NCBI GenBank assembly: GCA_947650365.1
Contig: OX393549.1
Span: forward strand, 27,991,209 to 28,055,208
Direction: 5' to 3'
Source: Chamaelirium japonicum
Taxonomy: Eukaryota > Streptophyta > Magnoliopsida > Liliales > Melanthiaceae
Length of the DNA: 64,000 bases
Shown piece after piece: positions 40,751-55,357 of this stretch. Each line of letters starts with the position of its first letter. Position 1 is the stretch's first letter. The translations under genes were made by a program, and so were the position numbers. The notes beneath the pieces are model-generated. The model saw only the letters and a list, made by a program, of their open reading frames with translations, made no database searches and had not been told where the DNA came from.

Positions 40751-41438
40751 TCGAATGAGTGAATTAGAATGCATACGAAGGAATTAGAATGGATCGTACG
40801 AATGAATTAGAATGGATCGTACGAAGGAATTAGAATGGATCGTACGAATGAATTAGAATGGATCGTACGAATGAATTAGAATGGATCGTACGAAGGAATT
40901 AGAATGGATCGTACGAATGAATTAGAATGGATCGTACGAATGAACTAGAATGGATACATTCGTGCGAATGAATTAGAATGGATCGTACGAATGAATTAGA
41001 ATGGATCGTACGAATGAATTAGAATGGATCTTACGAATGAATTAGAATGGATCGTACGAATGAATTAGAATGGATCGTACGAATGAATTAGAATGGATAC
41101 ATTCGTGCGAATGAATTAGAATGGATCGGACGAATGAATTAGAATGGATCGTACGAATGAATTAGAATGGATCGTACGAATGAACTAGAATGGATCGTAC
41201 GAATAAATTAGAATGGATACATTCGTCCGAATGAATTAGAATGGATCATACGAATGAGTAAGAATGGATCGTACAAATGTATTAGAATAGATTGTACGAA
41301 TGAATTAGAATGGATCCTACGAATGAATTAGAATGGATCGTGTGAAAGAATTAGAATGGATTGTATGAATGAATTAGAATGGATCGTATGAATGAATTAG
41401 AATGAATCGTGCGAATGAATTAGAATGGATCGTACGAA
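40751..41438 (-). repeat. Satellite block 44 (R)
   Basis: It ends at GAATTC 41436-41441 (J4). Confidence 0.92.
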
Positions 41439-41775
41439 TTCATTCTAATTCATTCATACAATCCATTCTAATTCTTTCACACGATCTATTCTAATTCATT
41501 CGTAGGATCCATTCTAATTCATTCGTACAATCCATTCTTACTCATTCGTATGATCCATTCTAATTCATTCGGACCAATGTATCCATTCTAATTTATTCGT
41601 ACGATCCATTCTAATTCATTCGTAAGATCCGATCTAATTCATTCGTACGATCCATTCTAATTCATTCGTACGATCCATTCTAATTCATTCGTACAATCCA
41701 TTCTAATTCATTCGTACGATCCATTCTTACTCATTCGTATGATCCATTCTAATTCATTCGCACGAATGTATCCAT
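41439..41775 (+). repeat. Satellite block 45 (F)
   Basis: It runs from J4 to J2 reverse form (ATCCATAATGGAT 41770-41782). Confidence 0.92.
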
Positions 41776-42191
41776 AATGGATCATACGAATGAGTAAGAA
41801 TAGATCGTACGAATGAAATAGAATGGATTGTGCGAATGAATTAGAATGGACCGTACGAATGAATTAGAATGGATACATTCGTGCGAATGAATTAGAATGG
41901 ATCAGATGAATGAATTAGAATGGATCGTACGAATAAATTAGAATGTATCGTACGTATGAATTAGAATGGATCGTACGAATAAATTAGAATGGATACATTC
42001 GTCCGAATGAATTAGAATGGATCATACGAATGAGTAAGAATGGATCGTACGAATGAAATAGAATAGATTGTACGAATGAATTAGAATGGATCCTACGAAT
42101 GAATTAGAATGGATCGTGTGAGTGAATTAGAATGGATTGTATGAATGAATTAGAATGGATCGTGCGAATGAATTCGAATAGATCATACGAA
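41776..42191 (-). repeat. Satellite block 46 (R)
   Basis: It runs from J2 to J4 (GAATTC 42189-42194). Confidence 0.92.
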
Positions 42192-42735
42192 TTCATTCTA
42201 ATTCATTCATACAATCCATTCTAATTCTTTCACACGATCCATTCTAATTCATTCGTACGTTCCATTCTAATTCATTAGTACGATCCATGCTAATTCATTC
42301 GTTCAATCAATTCTAATTCATTAGCACGATCCATTCTAATTCATTCGTACGATCCATTCTAATTCATTCGCATGATCCATTCTAATTCATTCATACAATC
42401 CATTCTAATACTTTCACACGATCCATTCTAATTCTTTCGTAGGATCCATTCTAATTCATTCGTACAATCTATTCTATTTCATTCGTACGATCCATTCTTA
42501 CTCATTCGTATGATCCATTCTAATTCATTCGGACGAATGTATCCATTCTAATTTATTTGTACGATCCATTCTAATTCATTCGTACGATCCATTCTAATTC
42601 ATTCGTCCGATCCATTCTAATTCATTCGCACGAATGTATCCATTCTAATTCATTCGTACGGTCCATTCTAATTCATTCGCACAATCCATTCTATTTCATT
42701 CGCACGATCCATTCTTACTCATTCGTATGATCCAT
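42192..42735 (+). repeat. Satellite block 47 (F)
   Basis: It runs from J4 to J2 (42730-42742). Confidence 0.92.
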
Positions 42736-43625
42736 TATGGATACATTCGTGCGAATGAATTAGAATGGATCATACGAATGAGTAAAAATGGATCGTACGA
42801 ATGAAATAGAATGGATTGTGCGAATGAATTAGAATGGATCGTACGAATGAATTAGAATGGATCGTGTGAAAGAATTAGAATGGATTGTATGAATGAATTA
42901 GAATAGATCGTATGAATGAATTAGAATGGATCGTACGAATGAATTAGAATGGATCGTACGAATGAATTAGAATGGATCGTACGAATGAATTAGAATGGAT
43001 CTTACGAATGAATTAGAATGGATCGTACGAATGAATTAGAATGGATCGTACAAATAAATTAGAATGGATACCCGAATGAATTAGAATGGATCATACGAAT
43101 GAGTAAGAATGGATCGTGCGAATGAATTAGAATGGATCGTAGAATGAATTAGAATGGATACATTTGTGCGAATGAATTAGAATGGATCGTACGAATGAAT
43201 TAGAATGGATCGTATGAATGAATTAGAATGGATCGTACGAATGAATTAGAATGGATCATGCGAATGAATTAGAATGGATCCTATGAATGAATTAGAATAG
43301 ATCGTGTGAATGAATTAGAATGGATGCATTCGTCCGAATGAATTAGAATGGATCATACGAATGAATTAGAATGAATACATTCGTGCGAATGAATTAGAAT
43401 GGATCGTACGAATGAATTTGAATGGATATATTCGTGCAAATGAATTAGAATGGATCGTATGAATGTATTAGAATGGATCGTATGAGTGAATTAGAATGGA
43501 TCGTACGAATGAATTAGAATGGATCGTACGAATGAATTAGAATGGATCATATTAATGAATTAGAATGGATCGTACGAATGAATTAGAATGGATACATTCG
43601 TGCGAATGAATTAGAATGGATCGTG
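42736..43625 (-). repeat. Satellite block 48 (R)
   Basis: It ends at GTGCAC 43623-43628 (J5). A truncated unit, GGATACCCGAATG, lies near 43065. Confidence 0.92.
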
Positions 43626-44211
43626 CACGAATGTATCCATTCTAATTCATTCGTACGATCCATTCTGCACAAAGGTATCCATTCTAATCCATTCGTAGGA
43701 TCCATTCTAATCCATTCGTACGATCCATTCTAATTCATTCGTACGATCCATTCTAATTCATTCGCTCGAATGTATCCATTCTAATCCATTCATACGATCC
43801 ATTCTAATCCATTCGTACGATCCATTCTAATTCATTCGCATGAATGTAACCATTCTAATTCATTCATTTGATCCATTCTAATTCATTCGCACGATCCATT
43901 CTAATTCATTCATCCGATCCATTCTAATTCATTCGCACGAATATATCCATTCTAATTCATTCGTACGATCCATTCTAATTCATTCGTAAGATCCATTCTA
44001 ATTCATTCGTACGATCTATTCTAATTCATTCGTACGATCCATTCTAATTCATTCGCACGAATGTATCCATTCTAGTTCATTCGTACGATCCATTCCAATT
44101 CATTCGTACGATCCATTCTAATTCATTCGCACGAAGAATTCTAATTCATTCGTACGATCAATTCTAATTCTTTCGCACGAATGTATCCATTCTAAATCAT
44201 TCGTACGATCC
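43626..44211 (+). repeat. Satellite block 49 (F)
   Basis: It runs from J5 to J3 (GATCC|TGAATTAG, 44211/44212). A deleted unit with CATTCTGCACAAAGG lies near 43660. Confidence 0.92.
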
Positions 44212-46580
44212 TGAATTAGAATGGATCGTACGAATGAATTAGAATGGATACCTTTGTGCATATGAATTAGAATGGATCGTACGAATGAATTAGAATGGAT
44301 CATATTAATGAATTAGAATGGATCGTACAAATGAATTAGAATGGATACATTCGTGCGAATGAATTAGAATGGATCGAACGAATGAATTAGAATGGATCGT
44401 ACGAATGAACTAGAATGGATACATTCGTGCGAATGAATTAGAATGGATCGTACGAATGAATTAGAATGGATCGTACGAATGAATTAGAATGGATCTTACG
44501 AATGAATTAGAATGGATCGTACGAATGAATTAGAATGGATCATACGAATGAATTAGAATGGATCGTACAAATGAATTAGAATGGATCATATTAATGAATT
44601 AGAATGGATCGTACGAATGAATTGGAATGGATACATTCGTGCGAATAAATTAGAATGGATCGGACGAATGAATTAGAATGGATCGTACGAATGAATTAGA
44701 ATGGATCAAATAAATGAATTAGAATGGTTACATTCATGCGAATGAATTAGAATAGATCGTACGAATGGATTAAAATGGATCGTACGAATGGATTAGAATC
44801 GATACATTCGAGCGAATAAAATAGAATGGATCGTACGAATGAATTAGAATGGATCGTACGAATGGATTAGAATGGATCCTACGAATGGATTAGAATGGAT
44901 ACCTTTGTGCATATGAATTAGAATGGATCGTACGAATGAATTAGATTGGATACATTCGTGCGAATGAATTAGAATGGATCGTGCGAATCAATTAGACTGG
45001 ATCGTGCGAATGAATAAGAATAGATCATACGAATGAATTAGAATGGATACATTCGTGCGAATGAATTAGAATGGATTGTATGAATGAATTAGAATGGATC
45101 GTACGAATGAATTAGAATGGATCATACGAATTAATTAGAATGGATCATACGAATGCATTAGAATGGATCGTACGAATGAATTAGAATGGATCGTACGAAT
45201 GAATTAGAATGGATACATTCGTGTGAATGAATTAGAATGGATCGTATGAATGATTTAGAATAGATTTTGTGAATGAATTAGAACTGATCGTACGAATGAA
45301 TTAGAATGGATACATTCGTGCGAATGAATTAGAATGGATTGTATGAATGAATTAGAATGGATCGTCGAATGAATTAGAATGGATCGTATGAGTGAATTAG
45401 AATGGATACGAAGGAATTAGAATGGATCGTACGAATGAATTAGAATGGATCGTACGAAGGAATTAGAATGGATCGTACGAATGAATTAGAATGGATCGTA
45501 CGAATGAACTAGAATGGATCATACGAATGAATTAGAATGGATCTTACGAATGAATTAGAATGGATCGTACGAATAAATTAGAATGGATCGTACGAATGAA
45601 TTAGAATGGATCGTGCGAATGAATTAGAATGGATCATATTAATGAATTAGAATGGATCGTACGAATGAATTAGAATGGATACATTCGTGCGAATGAATTA
45701 GAATGGATCGTGCAAATCAATTAGACTGGATCGTGCGAATGAATAGGAATAGATCATACGAATGAATTAGAATGGATCGTACGAATTAATTAGAATGGAT
45801 ACATTCGTGCGAATGAATTAGAATGGATTGTATGAATGAATTAGAATGGATCGTACGAATGAATTAGAATGGATCATACGAATTAATTAGAATGGACCAT
45901 ACGAATGAATTAGAATGGATGGTACGAATGAATTAGAATGGATCGTATGAATGAATTAGAATGGATACATTCGTGTGAATGAATTAGAATGGATCGTATG
46001 AATGAATTAGAATAGATTTTGTGAATGAATTAGAACTGATCGTACGAATGAATTAGAATGGATACATTCGTGCGAATGAATTACAATGGATTGTATGAAT
46101 GAATTAGAATGGATCGTTCGAATTAATTAGAATGGATCGTATGAGTGAATTAGAATGGATACGAAGGAATTAGAATGGATCGTACGAATGAATTAGAATG
46201 GATCGTACGAAGGAATTAGAATGGATCGTACGAATGAATTAGAATAGATCGTACGAATGAATTAGAATGGATCGTACGAAGGAATTAGAATGGATCGTAC
46301 GAATGAATTAGAATGGATCGTACGAATGAACTAGAATGGATACATTCGTGCGAATGAATTAGAATGGATCGTACGAATGAATTAGAATGGATCGTACGAA
46401 TAAATTAGAATGGATCGTACGAATGAATTAGAATGGATCTTACGAATGAATTAGAATGGATCGTACGAAAGAATTAGAATGGATCGTATGAATGAATTAG
46501 AGTGGATCGTACGAATGAGTGAGAATGGATCGTACGAATGAATTAGAATGGATCGTACGAATGAAATAGAATGGATTCGC
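44212..46580 (-). repeat. Satellite block 50 (R), start of the 11-kb R domain
   Basis: It carries the AAATAAATG marker at 44708, the CAATTAGACTGG marker near 44990 and 45718, and GATTTTGTGAATG near 45253 and 46016. It ends on ATTCGCACGAAT 46575-46586 (J8). Confidence 0.93.
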
Positions 46581-46635
46581 ACGAATATATCCATTCTAAT
46601 TCATTCGTACGATCCATTCTAATTCACTAGCACGA
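46581..46635 (+). repeat. 55-bp F island, copy 1
   Basis: About two F units enclosed in R. It is bounded by ATTCGCACGAAT (46575-46586) on the left and CGATCG (46633-46638) on the right. Three near-identical copies exist in the 44-55 kb domain. Confidence 0.93.
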
Positions 46636-49600
46636 TCGTACGAATTAATTAGAATGGATCGTGCGAATGAATTAGAATAGATCGTGCGAATGAATTAGAA
46701 TGGATATATTCGTGCAAATGAATTAGAATGGATCGTACGAATGAATTAGAATGGATCGTTTTAGTGAATTAGAATAGATACGAAGGAATTAGAATGGATC
46801 GTACGAAGGAATTAGAATGGATCATACGAATGAAATAGAATGGATCGTACGAAGGAATTAGAATGGATCGTACGAATGAAATAGAATGGATTATGCGAAT
46901 GAATTAGAATGGATCGTACGAATGAATTAGAATGGATACATTCGTGCGAATGAATTAGAATGGATCATACGAATGAGTAAGAATGGATCGTACGAATGAA
47001 ATAGAATGGATTATACAAATGAATTAGAATGGATACATTCGTGCGAATGAATTAGAATGGATCGTATGTACGAATGAATTAGAATAGATACATTCGTCCG
47101 AATGAATTAGAATGGATCATACGAATGAATTAGAATGGATCGCGCGAATGAATTAGAAGGGATCGTACGAATGAATTAGAATGGATCGTACGAATGAACT
47201 AGAATGGATACATTCGTGCATGGATCGTACGAATGAATTAGAATGGATCGTACGAATGAATTAGAATGGATCGTACGAATGAATTAGAATGGATACATTC
47301 GTGCGAATGAATTAGAATGGATACATTCGTGTGAAAGAATTAGAATGGATTGTATGAATGAATTAGAATGGATCGTACAAATGAATTAGAATGGATACAT
47401 TCGTGCGAATGAATTAGAATGGATCGTACGAATAAATTAGAATGGATCGTACGAATGAACTAGAATGGATACATTCGTGCGAATGAATTAGAATGGATCG
47501 TACGATTGAATTAGAATGGATCGTACGAATGAATTAGAATGGATCTTACGAATGAATTAGAATGGATCGTACGAATGAATTAGAATGGATCATACGAATG
47601 AATTAGAATGGATCGTATGAATGAATTAGAATGGATCATATTAATGAATTAGAATGGATCGTACGAATGAATTAGAATGGATACATTCGTGCGAATAAAT
47701 TAGAATGGATCGGACGAATGAATTAGAATGGATTGTACGAATGAATTAGAATGGATCAAATAAATGAATTAGAATGGTTACATTCATGCGAATGAATTAG
47801 AATGGATCGTACGAATGGATTAGAATGGATCGTACGAATGGATTAGAATGGATACATTCGAGCGAATGAAATAGAATGGATCGTACGAATGAATTAGAAT
47901 GGATCGTACGAATAGATTAGAATGGATCCTATGAATGGATTAGAATGGATACCGTTGTGCATGTGAATTAGAATGGATCGTACGAATGAATTAGAATGGA
48001 TCATATTAATGAATTAGAATGGATCGTACGAATGAATTAAAATGGATACATTCGTGCGAATGAATTAGAATGGATCGTGCGAATCAATTAGACTGGATCG
48101 TTCGAATGAATAAGAATAGATCATACGAATGAATTAGAATGGATCGTACGAATTAATTAGAATGGATTGTATGAATGAATTAGAATGGATCGTACGAATG
48201 AATTAGAATGGATCATACGAATTAATTAGAATGGATCATACGAATAAATTAGAATGGATTGTACGAATGAATTAGAATGGATCGTACGAATGAATTAGAA
48301 TGGATACATTCGTGTGAATGAATTAGAATGGATCGTATGAATGAATTAGAATAGATTTTGTGAATGAATTAGAACTGATCATACGAATGAATTAGAATGG
48401 ATACATTCTTGCGAATGAATTAGAATGGATTGTATGAATGAATTAGAATGGATCGTTCGAATGAATTAGAATGGATCGTATGAGTAAATTAGAATGGATA
48501 CGATGGAATTAGAATGGATCGTACGAATGAATTAGAATGGATCGAACGAAGGAAATAGAATGGATCATACGAATGAATTAGAATGGATCGTACGAATGAA
48601 TTAGAATGGATCGTACGAATGAATTAGAATGGATCTTACGAATGAATTAGAATGGATCGTACGAATAAATTAGAATGGATCGTACGAATGAATTAGAATG
48701 GATCGTGCGAATGAATTAGAATGGATCATGTTAATGAATTAGAATGGATCGTACGAATGAATTAGAATGGATACATTCGTGCGAATGAATTAGAATGGAT
48801 CGTGTGAATCAATTAGACTGGATCGTGCGAATGAATAAGAATAGATCATACGAATGAATTAGAATGGATCGTACGAATGAATTAGAATGGATCTTACGAA
48901 TGAATTAGAATGGATCGTACGAATAAATTAGAATGGATCGTACGAATGAATTAGAATGGATCGTGCGAATGAATTAGAATGGATCGTGCGAATCAATTAG
49001 ACTGGATCGTCCGAATGAATAAGAATAGATCATACGAATGAATTAGAATGGATCGTACGAATTAATTAGAATGGATACATTCGTGCGAATGAATTAGAAT
49101 GGATTGTATGAATGAATTAGAATGGATCGTACGAATGAATTAGAATGGATCGTACGAATTAATTAGAATGGATCATACGAATGAATTAGAATGGATCGTA
49201 CGAATGAATTAGAATGGATCGTACGAATGAATTATAATGGATACATTCGTGTGAATGAATTAGAATGGATCGTATGAATGAATTAGAATAGATTTTGTGA
49301 ATGAATTAGAACTGATCGTACGAATGAATTAGAATGGATACATTCGTGCGAATGAATTAGAATGGATTGTATGAATGAATTAGAATGGATCGTTCGAATG
49401 AATTAGAATAGATCGTATGAGTGAATTAGAATGGATACGAAGGAATTAGAATGGATCGTACGAATGAATTAGAATGGATCGTGTGAAGGAATTAGAATGG
49501 ATCGTGCGAATGAATTAGAATAGATCATACGAATGAATTAGAATGGATCGTACGAATGAATTAGAATGGATCTTACGAATGAATTAGAATGGATCGTACG

Positions 49601-50512
49601 AATAAATTAGAATGGATCGTACGAATGAATTAGAATGGATCGTGCGAATGAATTAGAATGGATCGTGCGAATCAATTAGACTGGATCGTGCGAATGAATA
49701 AGAATAGATCATACGAATGAATTAGAATGGATCGTACGAATTAATTAGAATGGATATATTCGTGCGAATGAATTAGAATGGATTGTATGAATGAATTAGA
49801 ATGGATCATACGAATGAATTAGATCGGATCATACGAATTAATTAGAATGGATCATACGAATGAATTAGAATGGATCGTACGAATGAATTAGAATGGATAC
49901 ATTCGTGTGAATGAATTAGAATGGATCGTATGAATGAATTAGAATAGATTTTGTGAATGAATTAGAACTGATCGTACGAATGAATTAGAATGGATACATT
50001 CGTGCGAATGAATTAGAATGGATTGTATGAATGAATTAGAATGGATCGTTCGAATGAATTAGAATGGATCGTATGAGTGAATTAGAATGGATACGATGGA
50101 ATTAGAATGGATCGTACGAATGAATTAGAATGGATCGTATGAAGGAATTAGAATGGATCGTACGAATGAATTAGAATGGATCGTACGAATGAATTAGAAT
50201 AGATCGTACGAATGAATTAGAATGGATCGTCTGAAGGAATTAGAATGGATTATACGAATGAATTAGAATGGATCGTACGAATGAACTAGAATGGATACAT
50301 TCGTGCGAATGAATTAGAATGGATTGTACGAATGAATTAGAATGGATCTTACGAATGAATTAGAATGGATCGTACGAATGAATTAGAATGGATCGTACGA
50401 ATGAATTAGAATGGATCGTATGAATGAATTAGAATGGATCGTACGAATGAGTGAGTATGGATCGTACGAATGAATTAGAATGGATCGTACGAATGAAATA
50501 GAATGGATTCGC
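46636..50512 (-). repeat. Satellite block 52 (R), longest single-direction block
   Basis: 3.9 kb. It holds the 27-bp CGTATGTACG unit near 47062, the 12-bp-deleted GTGCATGGATCG joint near 47217, AAATAAATG at 47758, and repeated CAATTAGACTGG and GATTTTGTGAATG markers. Confidence 0.93.
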
Positions 50513-50567
50513 ACGAATGTATCCATTCTAATTCATTCGTACGATCCATTCTAATTCACTAGCACGA
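50513..50567 (+). repeat. 55-bp F island, copy 2
   Basis: The same two boundaries as copy 1, at 50507-50518 and 50565-50570. It starts 3,932 bp after copy 1. Confidence 0.93.
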
Positions 50568-53560
50568 TCGTACGAATTAATTAGAATGGATCGTGCGAAT
50601 GAAATAGAATGGATATATTCGTGCAAATGAATTAGAATGGATCGTACGAATGAATTAGAATGGATCGTACGAATGAATTAGAATGGATCATACGAATGAA
50701 ATAGAATGGATCGTACGAATGAAATAGAATGGATTGTGCGAATGAATTAGAATGGATCGTACGAATGAATTAGAATGGATACATTCGTGCGAATGAATTA
50801 GAATGGATCATACGAATGAGTTAGAATGGATCGTACGAATGAAATAGAATGGATTATACAAATGAATTAGAATGGATACATTCCTGCGAATGAATTAGAA
50901 TGGATCGTATGTACGAATGAATTAGAATGGATACATTCGTGCGAATGAATTAGAATGGATCGTACGAATGAATTAGAATGGATCGTGCGAATGAATTAGA
51001 ATGGATCGTACGAATGAATTAGAATGGATCGTACGAATGAACTAGAATGGATACATTCGTGCATGGATCGTACGAATGAATTAGAATGGATCGTACGAAT
51101 GAATTAGAATGGATACATTCGTGCGAATGAATTAGAATGGATACATTTGTGCGAAAGAATTAGAACGGATTGTATGAATGAATTAGAATAGATCGTACAA
51201 ATGAATTAGAATGGATATATTCATGCGAATGAATTAGAATGGATCGTACGAATGAATTAGAATGGATCGTAAGAATGAACTAGAATGGATACATTCGTGC
51301 GAATAAATTAGAATGGATCGTACGAATGAATTAGAATGGATCGTACGAATGAATTAGAATGGATCTTACGAATGAATTAGAATGGATCGTACGTATGAAT
51401 TAGAATGGATCATACGAATGAATTAGAATGGATCGTACGAATGAATTAGAATGGATCATATTAATGAATTAGAATGGATCGTACGAATGAATTAGAATGG
51501 ATACATTCGTGCGAATAAATTAGAATGGATCGGACGAATGAATTAGAATGGATCGTACGAATGAATTAGAATAGATCAAATAAATGAATTAGAATGGTTA
51601 CATTCATGCGAATGAATTAGATGGATCGTACGAATGGATTAGAATGGATCGTACGAATGGATTAGAATGGATACATTCGAGCGGATAAAATAGAATGGAT
51701 CGTACGAATGAATTAGAATGGATACATTCGTGCGAATGAATTAGAATGGATCTTGCGAATCAATTAGACTGGATCGTCCGAATGAATAAGAATTGATCAT
51801 ACGAATGAATTAGAATGGATCGTACGAATTAATTAGAATGGATACATTCGTGCGAATGAATTAAAATGGATTGTAGGAATGAATTAGAATGGATCGTACG
51901 AATGAATTAGAATGGATCATACGAATTAATTAGAATGGATCATACGAATGAATTAGAATGGATCGTTCGAATGAATTAGAATGGATCGTACGAATGAATT
52001 AGAATGGATACATTCGTGTGAATGAATTAGAATGGATCGTATGAATGAATTAGAATAGATTTTGTGAATGAATTAGAACTGATCGTACGAATGAATTAGA
52101 ATGGATACATTCGTGCGAATGAATTAGAATAGATTGTATGAATTAATTAGAATGGATCATTCGAATGAATTAGAATGGATCGTATGAGTGAATTAGAATG
52201 GATACGAAGGAATTAGAATGGATCGTACGAATGAATTAGAATGGATCGTACGAATGAATTAGAATGGATCGTACGAATGAATTAGAATGGATCTTACGAA
52301 TGAATTAGAATGGATCGTACGAATAAATTAGAATGGATCGTACGAATAAATTAGAATGGATCGTGCGAATGAATTAGAATGGATCATATTAATGAATTAG
52401 AATGGATCGTACGAATGAATTAGAATGGATACATTCGTGCGAATGAATTAGAATTGATCGTGCGAATCAATTAGACTGGATCGTGCGAATGAATAAGAAT
52501 AGATCATACGAATGAATTAGAATGGATCGTACGAATGAATTAGAATGGATCTTACGAATGAATTAGAATGGATCGTACGAATAAATTAGAATGGATCGTA
52601 CGAATGAATTAGAATGGATCGTGCGAATGAATTAGAATGGATCGTGCGAATCAATTAGACTGGATCGTGCGAATGAATAAGAATAGATCATACGAATGAA
52701 TTAGAATGGATCGTACGAATTAATTAGAATGGATAAATTCGTGCGAATGAATTAGAATGGATTGTATGAATGAATTAGAATGGATCGTACGAATGAATTA
52801 GAATGGATCATACGAATTAATTAGAATGGATCATAGGAATGAATTAGAATGGATCGTACGAATGAATTAGAATGGATCGTACGAATGAATTAGAATGGAT
52901 ACATTCATGTGAATGAATTAGAATGGATCGTATGAATGAATTAGAATAGATTTTGTGAATGAATTAGAACTGATCGTATGAATGAATTAGAATGGATACA
53001 TTCGTGCGAATGAATTAGAATGGATTGTATGAATGAACTAGAATGGATCGTTCGAATGAATTAGAATGGATCGTATGAGTGAATTAGAATGGATACAAAG
53101 GAATTAGAATGGATCGTACGAATGAATTAGAATGGATCGTACGAAGGAATTAGAATGGATCGTACGAATGAATTAGAATGGATCGTACGAATGAATTAGA
53201 ATAGATCGTACGAATGAATTAGAATGGATCGTACGAAGGAATTAGAATGGATGGTACGAATGAATTAGAATGGATCGTACGAATGAACTAGAATGGATAC
53301 ATTCGTGCGAATGAATTAGAATGGATCGTACGAATGAATTAGAATGGGTCGTACGAATGAATTAGAATGGATCGTACGGATGAATTAGAATGGATCTTAC
53401 GAATGAATCAGAATGGATCGTACGAATGAATTAGAATGGATCGTACGAATGAATTAGAATGGATCGTATGAATGAATTAAAATGGATCGTACGAATGAGT
53501 GAGAATGGATCGTACGAATGAATTAGAATGGATTGTACGAATGAAATAGAATGGATTCGC
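50568..53560 (-). repeat. Satellite block 54 (R)
   Basis: It repeats the marker order of block 52: CGTATGTACG near 50905, GTGCATGGATCG near 51060, AAATAAATG at 51578, then the CAATTAGACTGG and GATTTTG cycles. Confidence 0.93.
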
Positions 53561-53615
53561 ACGAATGCATCCATTCTAATTCATTCGTACGATCCATTCT
53601 AATTCACTAGCACGA
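53561..53615 (+). repeat. 55-bp F island, copy 3
   Basis: Boundaries 53555-53566 and 53613-53618. It starts 3,048 bp after copy 2. Confidence 0.93.
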
Positions 53616-54468
53616 TCGTACGAATTAATTAGAATGGATCGTGCGAATGAATTAGAATAGATCGTGCGAATGAATTAGAATGGATATATTCGTGCAAATG
53701 AATTAAAATGGATCGTACGAATGAATTAGAATGGATCGTTTTAGTGAATTAGAATGGATACGAAGGAATTAGAATGGATCGTACGAAGGAATTAGAATGG
53801 ATCATACGAATGAAATAGAATCGATCGTTCGAAGGAATTAGAATGGATCGTACGAATGAGTAAGAATAGATCGTACGAATGAAATAGAATGGATTGTGCG
53901 AATGAATTAGAATGGATCGTACGAATGAATTAGAATGGATACATTCGTGCTAATGAATTAGAATGGATCATACGAATGAGTAAGAATGGATCGTACGAAT
54001 GAAATAGAATGGATTATACAAATGAATTAGAATGGATACATTCGTGCGAATGAATTAGATTGGATCGTATGTACGAATGAATTAGAATGGATACATTCGT
54101 GCGAATGAATTAGAATGGATCGTACGAATGAATTAGAATGGATCGTGCGAATGAATTAGAATGGATCGTACGAATGAATTAGAATGGATATATTCGTGCA
54201 TGGATCGTACGATTGAATTAGAATAGATCGTACGAATGAATTAGAATGGATCGTACGAATGAATTAGAATGGATACATTCGTGCGAATGAATTAGAATGG
54301 ATACATTCATGCGAAAGAATTAGAATGGATTGTATGAATGAATTAGAATGGATCGTATGAATGATATAGAATGGATCGTGCGAATGAATTCGAATGGATC
54401 GTACGAATGAACTAGAATGGATACATTTGTGCGAATGAATTAGAACTAGAATGGATCGTGCGAATGAA

Positions 54469-54496
54469 TTCGAATGGATCGCATGATCCATTGGAA
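54469..54496. repeat. 28-bp inverted repeat, third copy
   Basis: As 1705-1732 but with one arm mismatch (CATTGGAA). Confidence 0.88.
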
Positions 54497-54851
54497 TAGA
54501 ATGGATCGTATGAATGAATTAGAATGGATCGGGCGAATGAATTAGAATGGATTGTAGGAATGAATTAGAATGGATCGTATGAATGAATTAGAATGGATCG
54601 TATGAATGAATTAGAATGGATCGTACGAATGAATTAGAATGGATCGTACGAATGAAATAGAATGGATATTACGAATGAATTAGAATGGATACATTCGTGT
54701 AAATGAATTAGAATGGATCGTACGAATGAATTAGAATGGATCGTACAAATGAATTAGAATGGATCGTACGAATGAATTAGAATGCATCGTACGAAAGAAT
54801 TAGAATGGATATATTCGTGGGAATGAATTAGAATGGATCGTACGAATGAAT

Positions 54852-55354
54852 TAGACTGGATCGTACGAATGAATTTGAATGGATACATTTGTGCGAATGA
54901 ATCTAAATGGATTGTATGAATGAATTACAATGGATCGTTCGAATGAATTAGAATGGATCGTACGAATGAATTAGAATAACTCATACGAATGAATTAGAAT
55001 GAATCGTATGAATGAATTAGAATGGTTACATTCGTGCGAATGAATTAGAATAAATCGTAAGAATGAATTAGAATGGATCAAACGAATAAATTAGAATGGA
55101 TCGTGGGAATGAATTAGAATGGATCGTACGAATAAATTAGAATGGATCAACCGAATGAGTTAGAATGGATCATACGAATGAATTAGAATGGATTGTTTGA
55201 ATGAATTAGAATGGATTGTGCGAATGAATTAGAATGGATCGTATGAATGAATAAGAATGGATCGTACGAATGAATTAGAATGGATCGTGCGAATAAATTA
55301 GCATGAATCGTACGAATGTATTAGAATGGATCGTACGAATGAATTAGAATGAAT
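54852..55354 (-). repeat. 503-bp module, copy 2
   Basis: The same start, inner markers, end and length as 28511-29013. Confidence 0.88.
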
Positions 55355-55357
55355 CGT

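Larger units (their letters stand above)
53616..55357 (-). repeat. Satellite block 56 (R)
   Basis: It starts like blocks 52 and 54 (CGTATGTACG near 54065, GTGCATGGATCG near 54197). It then changes to the 28-bp dyad region and the 503-bp module. It ends at J7 (55355-55360). Confidence 0.93.

Noticed and set aside
44118-44303. Open frame of 61 codons on the minus strand
   Set aside because: It crosses the J3 direction switch at 44211, so it is half translation of one strand and half of the other. It is a chance opening in satellite.
54264-54491. Open frame of 75 codons on the minus strand, the longest seen
   Set aside because: The same repeat peptide, in a region with several irregular units. 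In a uniform array a frame cannot exceed about 23 codons before a stop. Nothing suggests selection.
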